64,000 bases of DNA. Source: Canna indica (taxonomy: Eukaryota > Streptophyta > Magnoliopsida > Zingiberales > Cannaceae). The translations under genes were made by a program, and so were the position numbers. Positions 1 through 11,800 of this stretch are shown piece after piece; within the stretch, counting starts at the first letter, position 1; each line of letters opens with the position of its first letter. Location: positions 13,068,501 to 13,132,500 of the forward strand of contig CP136892.1 in assembly GCA_034359265.1 (NCBI GenBank). The letters run 5' to 3'. Under the pieces are notes generated by a model. That model saw only the letters and a list, made by a program, of their open reading frames with translations. It was not told where the DNA came from and searched no databases.

Positions 1-2684
1 TTAACATTGAGCAGCTTTGCCCAGGGACAATTCTCCTTGTTCAGAAAAGGAAGAACTCTCTTGGCTTGAATGGAGTATTTGAATAATCCAATGTCTTTTA
101 TACCCAAGCCACCCATATTCTTTCTTAGAGTGACCTTATTCCAACCAACGAGGCGAAACCCCTTTTTAGCACTGCCAGACTTCCATAAATAACTTCTGGA
201 TAACTTTTGAAACTTGTTAATGACCTTTTCATTAACCCATGTAGAGGCCAGAGTATGTAATGGCAATGAATTCATAACTGAGCTTATCAAAATTGTTCTG
301 CCAGCTTGAGATAGTTTTTTACCATTCCACCCTTCAACTTTGTTCAAAGCTTTATGGAGAAGGTGATTTTGATGATTTATATCAAGCTTTTGTGGGCTAA
401 TGTAAGATCCCAGATAACTCATAGGAAAACATCCAATTTTAAACTCAAACACCTTCTGAATTTTCCTTTTAACATCCTCTTTGCATTGCTTTGGGAAGTA
501 TAATTCAGACTTAAGCCTATTTACCTTTTGCTCAGTCAGGCTACAATACAAGTTCAAAGCATTTTGTAGCTTGCTACAATTCTCCAAGTTCCTTTTAATG
601 ATAATCAAAATGTCATCCGCAAATGACAGATGACTATACTTAAAGAATTTAATGGATCCATTTTCTGATTGCTCATGAAGAATTCTAGTAAGTAATTCTT
701 GCATTATAATGAAAATATAGGGTGAAATAGGATCACCCTATTTGACACCTTAAAACTAGGGAAATTCCCAAAATTGGTTCCATTGATAGAGTATCTGAAG
801 TTTGCAAAACCTAGACAAGCTTGGATCCATTGTTTGAAAGTAACAGAAAAGTTTATGAAGGTAAGAACATTGTCCACTGCCTTCCATGATACTATGTCAA
901 AAGCTTTCTCTAAATCAAGCTTTGAGGATTATGTATGGCCACTTCCTTTTTGATTTACTGATCACATTCACAACCTCATTGATGATCAATATATTATCAC
1001 GTAATTTCTTCCCTTTGGTGAATGCACACCGTTCTTTAGAGATGAGGGAACTGATATGAGGCTGCAGCCTATTGACTAAAGCCTTGGTCAAAATTTTGTA
1101 AGTTACATTACACAAGATTATAGGTCTATAATCAGGGACCCTTGACGTACCATCTTTTTTAGGTATAAAAATCAAATTTGTTTTCCCCCATGAGCTTGGG
1201 ATGAATGCTGATAAAGAGAATTCCTTGAAAGCCAAAAATTTGAGTTCTTAATTATCTCTCGGTATTTTATAAAAAAACTCAACATTAAAACCATCTGGCC
1301 CAGGAGCTTTGCCCCTACCTAAGCTATTTACAGCATTCCAAATTTCATCATGTGTAAAATCTGTGCAGAGATCAGCCTTCTTTCTTGATGATAACTTTTC
1401 CATTTCAAACTAAAGACTGATTCCCAATCCTGAACAAAACCAACACCATTGTCATCTCTCCAAAGATCCATGTACCAATCAGCAAATTTCTCAACTATAT
1501 CTTCATACATATCATAACAAACATCATCAACAGTGATGCATGCAATAGTGTTCTTTTTTTTCGAATTTGGCCAGGTTGTGAAAAAATCTTGTGTTTTTAT
1601 TATTCTCCTCAAGCCATTTGGCTCTAGCCTTGGACCACCACTTGATGTGGACTTGCTTATTAAGTGCTCTTGCTTTATTGGTAAGACACTTCATTTTAAG
1701 GATATCAGCTTCATTGCATAACCCAGCTTCATCCCTCTTCTCAAGGTCTTCCAATTCCTTCTTGGTTGATTTGAGCTCACTTTCTAATGGACAAATGTTA
1801 ACTTTTGCCCAAGCAGAGATAGTCTTACCCAGCTTTGTTAAGTTTTGAGTGATATCCAGCATGTATTGTGAGGAATTACTACAGCTCCAATTATCCTTGA
1901 TAAGACATTCAATCTCTTTATAATCAAACCAGTGATGTTCAAAAGTAAATTTACCCTTCATTGTATTACTGCCTCTTCTGTTCTCAACCTAAAGGAGGAT
2001 GGGTCTGTGATCAGATGCAATTTTGCTAAGATGCTTGACTATATTAATGCTGAATAGATTAATCCAGTTCAGATTGATTAAGACTTTATCTAGCCTAGCA
2101 AATATCATGTTCTTCCCCACTCTATTATTACACCAGGTGAACCTATTGCCTAAAAAGTTGACCTCCTTTAATCCAGCAGTGAAGAGTAGCTCCTTGTAAT
2201 CATTTGTAGATTGCCCTACAGTAAATGGGTTGCCATCTCTTTTATCTTCCTTTTTGTCTACACAGTTGACATCCCCAATAAGGAGCTATGGGAGGTTTTG
2301 GGTATCAATTCTGCCTAGAAATTTCCATAATATGCTTCTATCACTAGGAGAGTTGCTAGCATAAATTCCACTTAGGATCCAAGGCCTTTTATTCAATGGC
2401 TGAACTAGAGTATTTATTAACGGATTGCAACTGAATAAGAGTTTGACCTCATAGAGTAGGTTTTTCCACACCAAAATTATTCCACCTAATCTCCCTTCAG
2501 CAGTAACGAAGACACCAGACCAATTCTTACCAAATTTCTTTATACAAAGTTGAGAATTCTCTTCATTCAGATGAGTTTCCACCAACAATACTAAATTAGG
2601 ATTGTGCTCTTTCATCAGAATAGAGAGGTGGTCCCAAGCAGCATCCTTCAGACCCCCCCTAATGTTCCATGAGATAATTTTCAT
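1..2684 (-). pseudogene. LINE ORF2 remnant: endonuclease plus reverse transcriptase
   Basis: The ORF begins at ATG 2684 with MKIISWNIRGG, the start of the AP-like endonuclease/exonuclease/phosphatase fold, which includes the metal-binding glutamate motif VETHLNEEN. It is cut by a stop at about 2286. Segment 1527-1961, in the same frame, is the lysine- and leucine-rich linker that ends in a W-L-E-E-N-N-K-N-T-R-F-F-H motif, the usual lead-in to LINE reverse transcriptase. Segment 1328-1612 is in another frame. Segment 915-1235 carries the reverse-transcriptase fingers (LIFIPKKDGTSRVPDYRPI and CAFTKGK). The catalytic S-F-A-D-D-I box lies at about 608-629. Several in-frame stops and a frame change make it a pseudogene. 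It would have encoded target-primed reverse transcription of its own RNA. Confidence 0.85.
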
Positions 2685-4403
2685 GAAAAAACCATATCAT
2701 GTGAGTTGGAGTCCTGAGAATTACCTGGATCTCCATATGAAGAAATAACTTTGGCATCATTAGAGTACCTTCTTTTCTTACCCTTTGACTGTTTAATATT
2801 GAGGGGGAAACTAGAAGTAGAAATGTATTGAGAAGTGGGTTTTCTTCTTCTGGAGCTGGGGCCTTGGGAGTTCAATTGATTATCGGGTATATGTTCTTCA
2901 ATATCAGCAGTTTCAATTTCTCTGATTTCACTCATAGTTATTTCAAAAACTTCTATCATCTTCCTATGAAACTCCTCAATATTTTTCTCCAAATTGATTG
3001 GCTCGGTTCTACTAGCAGCAAAGACACTTTTCTTACAAGATGAACTTTGCTTCATTGTAATATTAGTGTTAGCTTCATTTCTGGCAAAAGGATTATTGAC
3101 TGGCATAATAGAGCTGTTGGTAGCCATATTTTGAGGTTGGTTCTTATCTGTGAACTGAGAATCTGGTTGTACTATTTGGTTATCATTAGAGTCAGACATC
3201 TGCAATGGCATAGAAAGACAATCATAGAGTGGATTGTAATGATCTAGAGGAACCTTATGCTGAGCTGCCTCTTTTTTCATGTTTGAACTTTTCCTTCTTC
3301 TACTGATAGTTTGCCAATGGCCGTATATTTCTTTATCTTCAGGCCTAACTTCTATATCAAATAACTTGGTTGCAGACACTTTTGATACTGCTTCCTTTTC
3401 CACAAGTTGCTCAGAATTCCTGCTATTCATAGAGCAATTCACTGCAAGGTATCCCACTCTACCAAAGCTATAGCAAAATTTGGATACATTTTCAAAGGCA
3501 ATAGCTTGTCAAAACCTATAACCCAAACAATTAACCCAAATACCATTGGGCAAGCACTTGTCCAGTTTCCACAATAAACATACTTTGGCAAATCTAGCTA
3601 TGATACCTTTCACTATGATTTCATCAACTTTTAATGGTTGGCCAATGACTGAAGCTAATTTGAAGAGGATTTCCTTGTGCAGGTATTCAACATGTAGGCC
3701 AGGGAATTGAACCCAAACATGCACTGTTTCTATTTTTTCAGATAAAGGTTGGAAATTTGGCTTCCAAGGAATCAACATTAGCACTTGCCCGAATAGAAAC
3801 CATGGTCCATTAGATATAACATGATTCATGTCTTCATTGCTCAGGAATTTAAAGCAAAAAAAATCAGACGCTAAATCTATCACTTGCAAGCTAAATTTAT
3901 TCTTCCAGATTTTAGGCATAATAGATTAAACCAGCTTGAGCGAGGGGGTCTTACCAAAAAACTTGCCGTAAAGGCAGTTGGTCCAATTTAATCTGGAATG
4001 TTCAATCAGCTCATCTTCAATTGTCACCTCGTCGAGTGAGCTTTCTTGCAATACCTTTATCTTAGATTCAACTTGTTTTGTATTGCCAGAAGTCAAAAAT
4101 GAACTGGCCTCCTTGAACAGCGTCGCCCAGGAACTTGATTTATTTGATCCAGATTTACTTGCTTCATTAGAGACATGACCCTTTGAATTTATCTTCTCCT
4201 GATTGCGCCCTATTCCCGGCGGCAGTATCGAGGTATCCAAGCGACCGCTCTTCGACAGTTTGAATAGCTCTGAAGGAGTGGCTCCAGGAGACACCCGATT
4301 AGGTAAGACTTGCTTCCCTTGGGAAAACCCAAGAGGATCAATAATCCGGAGGGAAAAATTGTTCAGATCCGACGTCTTCTTAGGCCTAGGGATCCAAATC
4401 TAA
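2681..4403 (-). pseudogene. LINE ORF1 remnant: DUF4283 domain with a degenerate zinc knuckle
   Basis: Three blocks (3926-4294, 3509-3919 and 2681-3457) lie in the same minus-strand frame and are separated by single stop codons, so this was once one gag-like ORF1. The middle block is a DUF4283-type RNA-binding domain, recognisable from the MPKIW start, the NGPWFLFGQVLML core and VWVQFPGLHVEYL. Just after it comes a zinc knuckle whose second cysteine is now phenylalanine and whose histidine is tyrosine (FCYSFGRVGYLAVNC). The last block is low-complexity and polar, and its stop overlaps the ATG of ORF2. The usual role is to bind element RNA. This copy is inactive. Confidence 0.75.
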
Positions 4404-5670
4404 AACACCCTTTTGTCGTCGTCGCCAATTTCGTTAGTCGCACCAATATTCATATTTTTTCAGTATTGCATAATTAACGTCAACTCAATAATAAATTATT
4501 TTACACTGTGTTTGGATTGAAGAGTTTGGGGGGTTTTGGAGGGTTTTAGAGGGGGATGGTTTTGGAGGGGTTTAAAACTCTTGTTTGGATAAATTTTTTG
4601 GAGGTGGAAGAAAGATTTTGGAGGGGTTTGTAGGTGTTTCAAACCCCTCCAAATACCCATTTCGAAACCCTCCAATTTTGGAGGGATTTTGGAGGGTTTT
4701 GAGTAATAATGAGGAAAAATTACCTATTTATCCCTCAAATAAAAATAAAAACCCTACACGCCACTTTCACTGACTTCTGCATTTTTTCCCCTTTGCTGTG
4801 TTGTCTTCATCTTCTCCTACTCAGGTATGTTTATGTTGATCAATTATTGCAACACCTTTTCTCTGATGAGGCACTCTATTATCCACTGGATAATACAGTG
4901 CATTGTCATCTAAAATCAGAAATCGCAATCCCTTTTTTAGAGATAATGGCAGAGAAATAATAGATATGTTATTAATTTTTCATGCGACTACACATTATTA
5001 TTATTATTTGATGATCCATTGGATAATCCGGTGTATCGTCCTTCGGATCGCCCTTCAAACAGAATTTGTCGGTTCATTTTTCAGAAATAATGACTAATTT
5101 GATGTTTTTACTAATTCTTTTGTTGGATACGACTGTAACTTTTTCATTTATCATTGTTTGATAATTCAATGTATTATCCATTGGATAATGGATAATACAG
5201 TGAATTATCTTCTCAATTAAAAATCATCCTTCAGAAATAGGGACTAAAGTATTGTTTGATGTTATCATTAATTTTTCTATAGGAAACATAATTTTGTCTC
5301 TTCATTATTTGATAATACACTGGATATATTTTATTAATTGAAGCATGCTCTCATGTTCTATGATGTTTTTGGATTGTAGTGAACAATATATATTTACAAT
5401 ATATTTTTAAAAATCTAAAATAGATATCTTGTAGTGAACAATTTATGTATTCAATCATGTCTCTTATATATTCATGTTTTTTGAATAATAACATATAAGT
5501 TCTTCAATGATAGATGAATGCTCAAAACTTAGAAACAACAGTTGTATCATTTAAAAAGAGAGTAATAGCATGGAGAGAATCGTGTACGAGAGCGGTGGTG
5601 CAAATTATATGTTTGGTTGCTAAGTGATTTTTTTTTTATGCGCTCGAAGAGATGACTTACCGGTAGTAAT

Positions 5671-6878
5671 ATGAGTTCTGAAAGGGAAAGGATACGTGAG
5701 GAGATCATAGGTAAAATTATTGGAAGTAGTGAAGGCTACAAAATAATACGAATGGGGCCTAAAGCATTTCTAGACTTATGCTATATATTGAAAAAAGATG
5801 GTGGCTTAAAACCAACACGACGTGCAACCATGGAAGAGCAAGTTCTGAAAACACTTTATATACTAACACACAATGTTAGGAACCGCGTGGTTCAATTTTG
5901 GTTTCGAAGGTCCGGTGAAACTACAAGTCGCCATTTTCATAGTGTATTGAAATCAATAATTGAACTTGAAGACAAGCTCCTTAAACAACCAGATGGTTCA
6001 CAAGTATCACCACAAATTCTCAACAACAATCGGTTCTACTTGTATTTTAAGGTGAATTCAGTTGTTCACCATATTAATCATATTGTTATTTAGTCAACTT
6101 AATAAATATTAACATATAATTTTATTTCAGGATTGTGTAGGAGCAATTGATGAAACACATGTGCGTGTAAAAGTATCTATTGCAAATGCTCCTAAATATC
6201 GTGGAAGAAAAGATTGGCCCACCCTGAATGTCTTCGCTGCATGCGATTTTGACTTGAAGTTTACTTGTGTCCTTCTTGGTTGGGAAGGGACTGTATCAGA
6301 CTCGAGGATATTGAAAGATGCATTGACTAGGGAAGATAACCTTAAAATTCCTGAAGGTAATAAAAAATGGAGCTTCATCATTAATCTCAAATCTTATTAC
6401 TTAATTAATTAATAATGACATGTGATGATATTTTTGGATAGGTAAATTTTATCTTATCGATGCTGGATTCCAACTATCTTCTAGGTTAATCGCACCTTAT
6501 AGAGAAGTGCGCTATCACTTGAAAGAATATTCAAGAAATCTACCACAGACTGCTCAAGAGTTATTCAATCTACGACATGCATCTTTGCGTAATGCAATTA
6601 AACGAACATTTGAGGTTTTAAAAAAAAGGTTCTCAATCATCGCAAGTACAACAGAACCAACTTATAGAGTTCAAGCCCAAAAAATTATAGTGCTAACGTG
6701 TTGTAATTTGCATAACTATCTAAGGGGCGTGAAACCATACGATGAACTTGTTGCTGAGGTAGATGCCGAACTTCAAAATGAGAGTCATGTTACAAGGATT
6801 GACCGTGAAGATGAAATACAAGGAGAGATTATAAGAGATGGAATAGCTGCCGACACGTGGAATGATTATGTGTTGTGA
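5671..6878 (+). CDS. Harbinger-type DDE transposase
   Basis: Three exons (5671-6051, 6131-6356, 6442-6878) join with GT-AG introns into an open frame of 347 residues. The N-terminal exon resembles the helix-turn-helix part of Harbinger nucleases (ATMEEQVLKTLYILTHNVRNR). The second exon has the catalytic DDE_Tnp_4 region: GAIDETHVR, then YRGRKDWPTLNVFAACDFD, GWEGTVSDSRIL. The third has FYLIDAGF and the NLRHASLRN block. In most relatives this block continues as an I-E-R-T-F-G motif carrying the acidic residue; here it reads AIKRTFEVLKKRF, so lysine sits where glutamate is expected. The enzyme may therefore be catalytically dead although the frame is open. Start 5671 is the first in-frame ATG; a start further upstream is possible. 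The partner gene lies 249 bp downstream. Confidence 0.82.
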
Positions 6879-7127
6879 TTGTATATGAGATTTATTAATA
6901 ACTTGTGATGTATATATATTTTAAATTCATTTCAATGATGTGGAATGGTTATGTGCTGTGTATATGATAAATATTAGTAACTTGTAATGATATTTTTAAT
7001 TTCAATGATGTTGCTACCATGCTATATGTTGTATCATGTGGTTACTTATTAATTGTTGTCTTGCATTATTTTTTATATTATAAGAAAATTATAAATTTAA
7101 TTTCCTAATAATGTGTTTAGATCAAGC

Positions 7128-8219
7128 ATGTCAAAGCAAAAGAATGCAGGAGAAAATTCAAGGAAAGAAGGTCGAGAGGCTTGGACTCCTGCTATGGATG
7201 ATATGTTGGTTGATGCATTTTTACATCAGCACAATATGGGAAACAGAGTGAATGGAACGTTCATTACATTTGCATATGATAATATAATGAAAGAGCTAAA
7301 TTCCAAGCTTAACAAGAATTTAAGCAAAGAGCATATCAAAAATCGTTGGAAGATCCTAAAAGCAAATTTCGCAAAGTGCTATGATTTTTCCAAGAATGAA
7401 TTAAGTGGATTTGCATGGGACCGCAACACCAATATGTGGAGTGCAGAATGAAGTGTGGGAGAAATTAGTTGAGGTATGTTGATATTATTTTATAAAATTT
7501 ATGAAGGTTATTTCTTAATAAAATCAAATAAGCAAATATTATGTGTTATTTTTTAATTTTTCCCCTCTAAATATTGATAGGCACACGCCCAAGCTAAAGA
7601 ATGGATGACCAAGCCTGTCCAAAACTATGATAAGAGGATGATCCTATATGGGAGGGACAGAGCCACCAGAGAACATGCCGAAATAGTAAAAGAGATGAAA
7701 AAACGACAATCCTCCATGATCGAAGAAGTGTTTGATGATACTATAGAAGGAATCGATCGTTTGGTTGCTGAAAAAGAAGTGATTATTGACCCTTTTGAGA
7801 ATAGGGTAAATGAGAATGCAGAGTTTTTGGAATAAGAGGTGCACTCTCGTACCCATGTTTCTCCACACGGTGCAAATGGTTCAAAGACAAAAAAAGCTAA
7901 GAAATGGAAAGAAGATAAGAAAGTCATAGTCATTGCATATACAATAGTCAGTGTTAATGAGGCAATCAGAGATGGGAATGTGACGATAAGGGAAGGGAAT
8001 GAGGTTCTGAAGGATGCTTATCAACGTTTCCTTGTAAAGGAGGATGAAGTTTACTCTATTTTGGAGAAAATAAGAATTGCACCTCAAAATATTACTCAGG
8101 CTTATATTTATCTTCTCAAACATCCTGAGATGTTAAGGGGAGTACTTGGTTGTCTATCAGAGAAGCAAAAGGTAGTAGTAATGGAAATGGTGTTCGGTCC
8201 TTCGTCGTCTGATCATTAA
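7128..8219 (+). pseudogene. Myb/SANT-like DNA-binding partner protein of Harbinger, disrupted
   Basis: From ATG 7128 the product is a Myb/SANT-like domain (AWTPAMDDMLVDAF, then KEHIKNRWKILKANF and SGFAWD), the type of protein that accompanies PIF/Harbinger transposases and helps them bind DNA and enter the nucleus. The family reading after SGFAWD would continue through a short E-V-W motif, but near 7449 the frame shifts, apparently by loss of 2 bases, giving a stop at 7449-7451. After an intron ending at 7580 the frame resumes (AHAQAKEWMTKPVQNYDK) and meets a TAA at 7833-7835. It is then open to 8219 with the C-terminal region (VFGPSSSDH at the end). One frameshift and one nonsense codon make it a pseudogene. 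Confidence 0.78.
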
Positions 8220-8681
8220 TTTGCTTGATATCAATTTTTGTAGTCATATTTTGGGATTGAAAATATAATTTTTATTAAATATGCTTACGTGTGATTTTGA
8301 TATGTTTAGAGGTTAAGTATTTTAATCTTGTGCGATATGCATATATTTTTATTTTTTTATGCATTGTCTGACATTATTCATTTTTAAAAATGACAATGGT
8401 AAAAGCGTATATTTGATTTAGTGCTTTATTATCGTGACATAAGTGTATTTATTTGAATTATTATTATTATTATTATTATAAATGAGAGCATAATGATCCA
8501 ATTATAAAAATCAATTTATTATAAAATTCATTCAAATCCATCCAATCACCTTATGAAGTCTACCAAGCAAAATTTTTTAAATCCTTTCAAATTTCTCCCC
8601 TTCCAAACTCTTTCAAACCCTATCTCCTCAAAACTACTTCAAATTTCTTACTCAATTTTATCCGAACATAACATAGTGTTA

Positions 8682-8863
8682 AGTTTCGGTAAATTTGAAT
8701 AAAATATCTACCTGTTCCGTCTCCCCCGACTAAACACTCCCATCCACAGAAGTACAACTATACCTATCCATAAACCTCCTCAAACCCCTCTCTCGTTAAT
8801 GGCGAGATACTCCTGCCCATGCTCGTTGTAAGCTCTGCGCTTCCAATTTCCATTACTTAATTC
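8682..8863 (+). other. Short leader between the Harbinger element and the helicase start
   Basis: Only about 180 bp separate the end of the transposon from the helicase ATG. The stretch is moderately C-rich near 8725-8800 and would hold the 5' untranslated region. I see no clear TATA box. The promoter must be either in this short piece or inside the transposon. Confidence 0.4.
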
Positions 8864-11800
8864 ATGGCTGCAGCGACAGTCCCTCCGCCTCCGCTCTCCA
8901 CGCCGAAGCCTCCCTTCCTCCGCCCCCCTTCTCGCTTGGGAATTCGGTGGCTTCCGACCCCCAAATTCCCTCGTCCAAGAGGGCCACCGCGATTCATCTT
9001 ATCGTCCAGGTACAGCGCCTTCTACACCGAGGGCGCCGTCGCCCCCCGGATAGAGAGGCCCGAGACCGAGCCGGACGACATTGCTATCCTCAACGAGAGG
9101 ATCCGAAAGGAGCATAAACGCAGGGAAGGACCCCAGAATGGGAGCGCGATGGACTCCGTGGAGGCCGAGAAGTACATCAAGATGGTGAAGGATCAGCAGC
9201 AGAGGGGCTTGCAGAAGCTGAAGGGGAGTAGACAAGGTAACCAGGGCGGGTTTGGGTACCAGGTGGATCCTTACACGCTTCGACCTGGAGATTATGTTGT
9301 GCACAAGAAGGTCGGGATCGGAAAGTTTGTGGCTATCAAGTTTGATGCGCCAAAGGATGCGTCCTCGGGGCCTATCGAGTATGTCTTCATCGAATATGCT
9401 GATGGGATGGCGAAGCTTCCTGTTAAGCAGGCGAGCCGGATGTTGTACCGTTACAATCTGTGTGTTCTCTCATCCCACTTTGCCTAAAAGCCTTCTTTTC
9501 CCCCCTGAAACTTCTTTCATATTCTTACTGAGTCAATGCTTTGCAGATTTTGAATTTATGATTGCTGATTTTTACTAGAAACAGAAGTAAATGGAGAACT
9601 TTGGTAAAAAAAAGATTATGTAATTTATGACCTCAATGATTGATATGTTATGTTAATAACACCCTCTCTTCCCCTTTTTTAGTGTATGGGGAATATATTG
9701 AGAAGGTGCGTGACCCCTTTTATTTGGTATAGACATGTACCATTGTGTTTGGTTTTCATAGAAGAAACCATTTAGCTTTGCTTTACCTTATATAGCAAAA
9801 CTAATAAACAAAAGGAATTAGTTTTTGATCTCTTGCTCAAACAAGTTATTCCTGTAAAAGCTGTTGCCTTTGACTGAATTTGTTGTCCCCTTGACTACAG
9901 TATAGATATCACATACTTAGGCTACTTACCATCCTATTATGAGGTTGCCATTTATTCTTCCCAATTCAGTGTACCAAATAGCATCCTCAAGGTATTTGGA
10001 TTTCTTTTTCTTTGCTCAAATGCAAAGCAAATATCAAACAAGAAGTCACCAGATCTTCTTCTTTCTCATCATTGATTATATTCAGATGCTTCATTGGTGC
10101 TTCCATTCATGTGACCTCCCTCTTGGCACAGTTGCATAGAAGATTGAACTAATTGTGGCTGGTGCTTGATCAAACCAGCCGAATATGAACATTTTGTTGT
10201 AAAATGGAACTAGATGTTTAATTAGATTCCCTATCATGGAAGGTAGTGCTCTTGCTCGTAGCAAACTAGCAACCAAGCAACCAAATGTTACTACGACATA
10301 TTTTTCCCACTAGCATTGTAGCATGTAGCGCGAGTTTGTCTTAGTAATATATGTTATTTATATATTATATTTATTTAAATGTAAATCATACTCATCGTTT
10401 ATCACAAAATCACTTTACATACACTAGCTGCTGTTGCATTCTTATGGTATATTTCTAGAAATAAATGCTCTCTTTGACATATTTAAGAATCACCGATCCC
10501 AATATAAATTGATTATTTGCCCCATGATTATATATTAACCATCAATTCAGTTCATTCTTTTTGCAGTCCGAATGAAACAAAAAAGCCACGGGCATTGAGC
10601 AAGCTGAGTGACCCTAGCACATGGCAGAGGAGAAGGATAAAGGGGAAGATTGCTGTTCAGAAAATGGTTGTTGACTTGATGGAACTATACCTTCACAGGC
10701 TGAAACAAAGAAGGCCGCCATACCCAAAGAGCCCATTGCTGGCTGAATTTGTAGATCAGTTTCCTTATAAGCCTACCCCAGACCAAGAGAAGGTTCTGAA
10801 TTTCTTCTCTCACTATACTTATAAAGTTCATATCACTGGTATTGGGGATTCCTCCTCTTTTTATTTCATTCATCCCAAGATTATTATACCTACTTCGTAG
10901 CTTATGATTTATAACTTATGCTTTTGTTCGCTAGCTTGTCTTGTTTCATTTTTCACTATGTCAAGAGCACCAAAGATGCCATATATAACTACTCTTCCGC
11001 ATCTTGATATTGGTCTTTTGAAAATAAGTTTATGGATTGTAACCAAAGATTTATGGTGACAAAACTATAAAGCTTTTGTTAAGAAATTAGTGGACAACTC
11101 CACCCCAAAAGCTAGCTCAAGGGGAGGATTGCTCAACTATTTTAAAGGCTATCTTGACCATATCCTTAAGTAATGTGAGACTTTAACACACCCCCCTCAT
11201 GTCCAAGATTGAACATTTGGAGTGTGAAGTTTGCATGATTGGACATCTGCGGGTGGCACAATAGCAACCACAAGATAGCTTTGATACCATGTTAAGAAAT
11301 TAGTGGGCCTAACTCCACCCCAAAAGCTAGTTCAATGGGGGAGGACCGCTCAACTATTAAAAGCTATCTTGATCATATCCTTAAGCAACGTGAGACTTTA
11401 ACAACTTTATATTTTTATAAGAAATTGCATTCTGGTAGCCTTCATGTGAGATGCTGTCACAATTCGAATGCTCTTGGGTCAACATGGGTTCTTAGTGATG
11501 ATAAACGGATAAACATGATCATTAAGATTAAAATGCGCTGGTTTTCTTTGATTAACTTAAATGATTTTTTGGTTTGGTCCAGACCTGTGGCAGCACTGAA
11601 CTGATTGGATTAACTGGCTTATTAGTGGTCACACTTACACTCTTCTGAAATCACAGCTAATTTCCTAGAAGTAGGTACCATTCTCTAGTTCCTATATTAC
11701 ATATTGTCCATGATGCATGATACTGAACACAACCTTTTTTTATGTTGGTGGTTTTGGTAATCTCCATTTTTTGGAAGGTCTTTCACAGTAATTGTTTCCT

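Larger units (their letters stand above)
1..4440 (-). mobile_element. Decayed LINE (non-LTR retrotransposon), 5' part, runs off the left edge
   Basis: Read on the minus strand, the order is a DUF4283-like ORF1 with a zinc-knuckle remnant, then an endonuclease, a linker region and a reverse transcriptase. This is the layout of plant L1-type LINEs. The reverse-transcriptase FADD box is at about 608-629 and the thumb and C-terminal part continue to base 1, so the 3' end lies outside the window. The 5' border is somewhere near 4400-4440; I see no clear target duplication. Several stop codons and at least one frameshift show that the copy is dead. Confidence 0.85.
4504..8678 (+). mobile_element. 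PIF/Harbinger DNA transposon with TTA target duplication
   Basis: The element begins CACTGTGTTTGGAT and ends, read as reverse complement, CACTATGTTATGTTCGGAT, so the termini match after a 5-base indel. It is flanked by TTA at 4501-4503 and 8679-8681, the 3-bp duplication typical of PIF/Harbinger. It carries the two genes expected of the superfamily on the plus strand: a DDE transposase (5671-6878) and a Myb/SANT-like partner (7128-8219). Bases 4520-4700 are rich in TTTTGGAGGG motifs, repeated in inverse form near 8580-8640, which fits subterminal binding sites. Bases 4700-5670 hold no gene I recognise. Confidence 0.88.
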
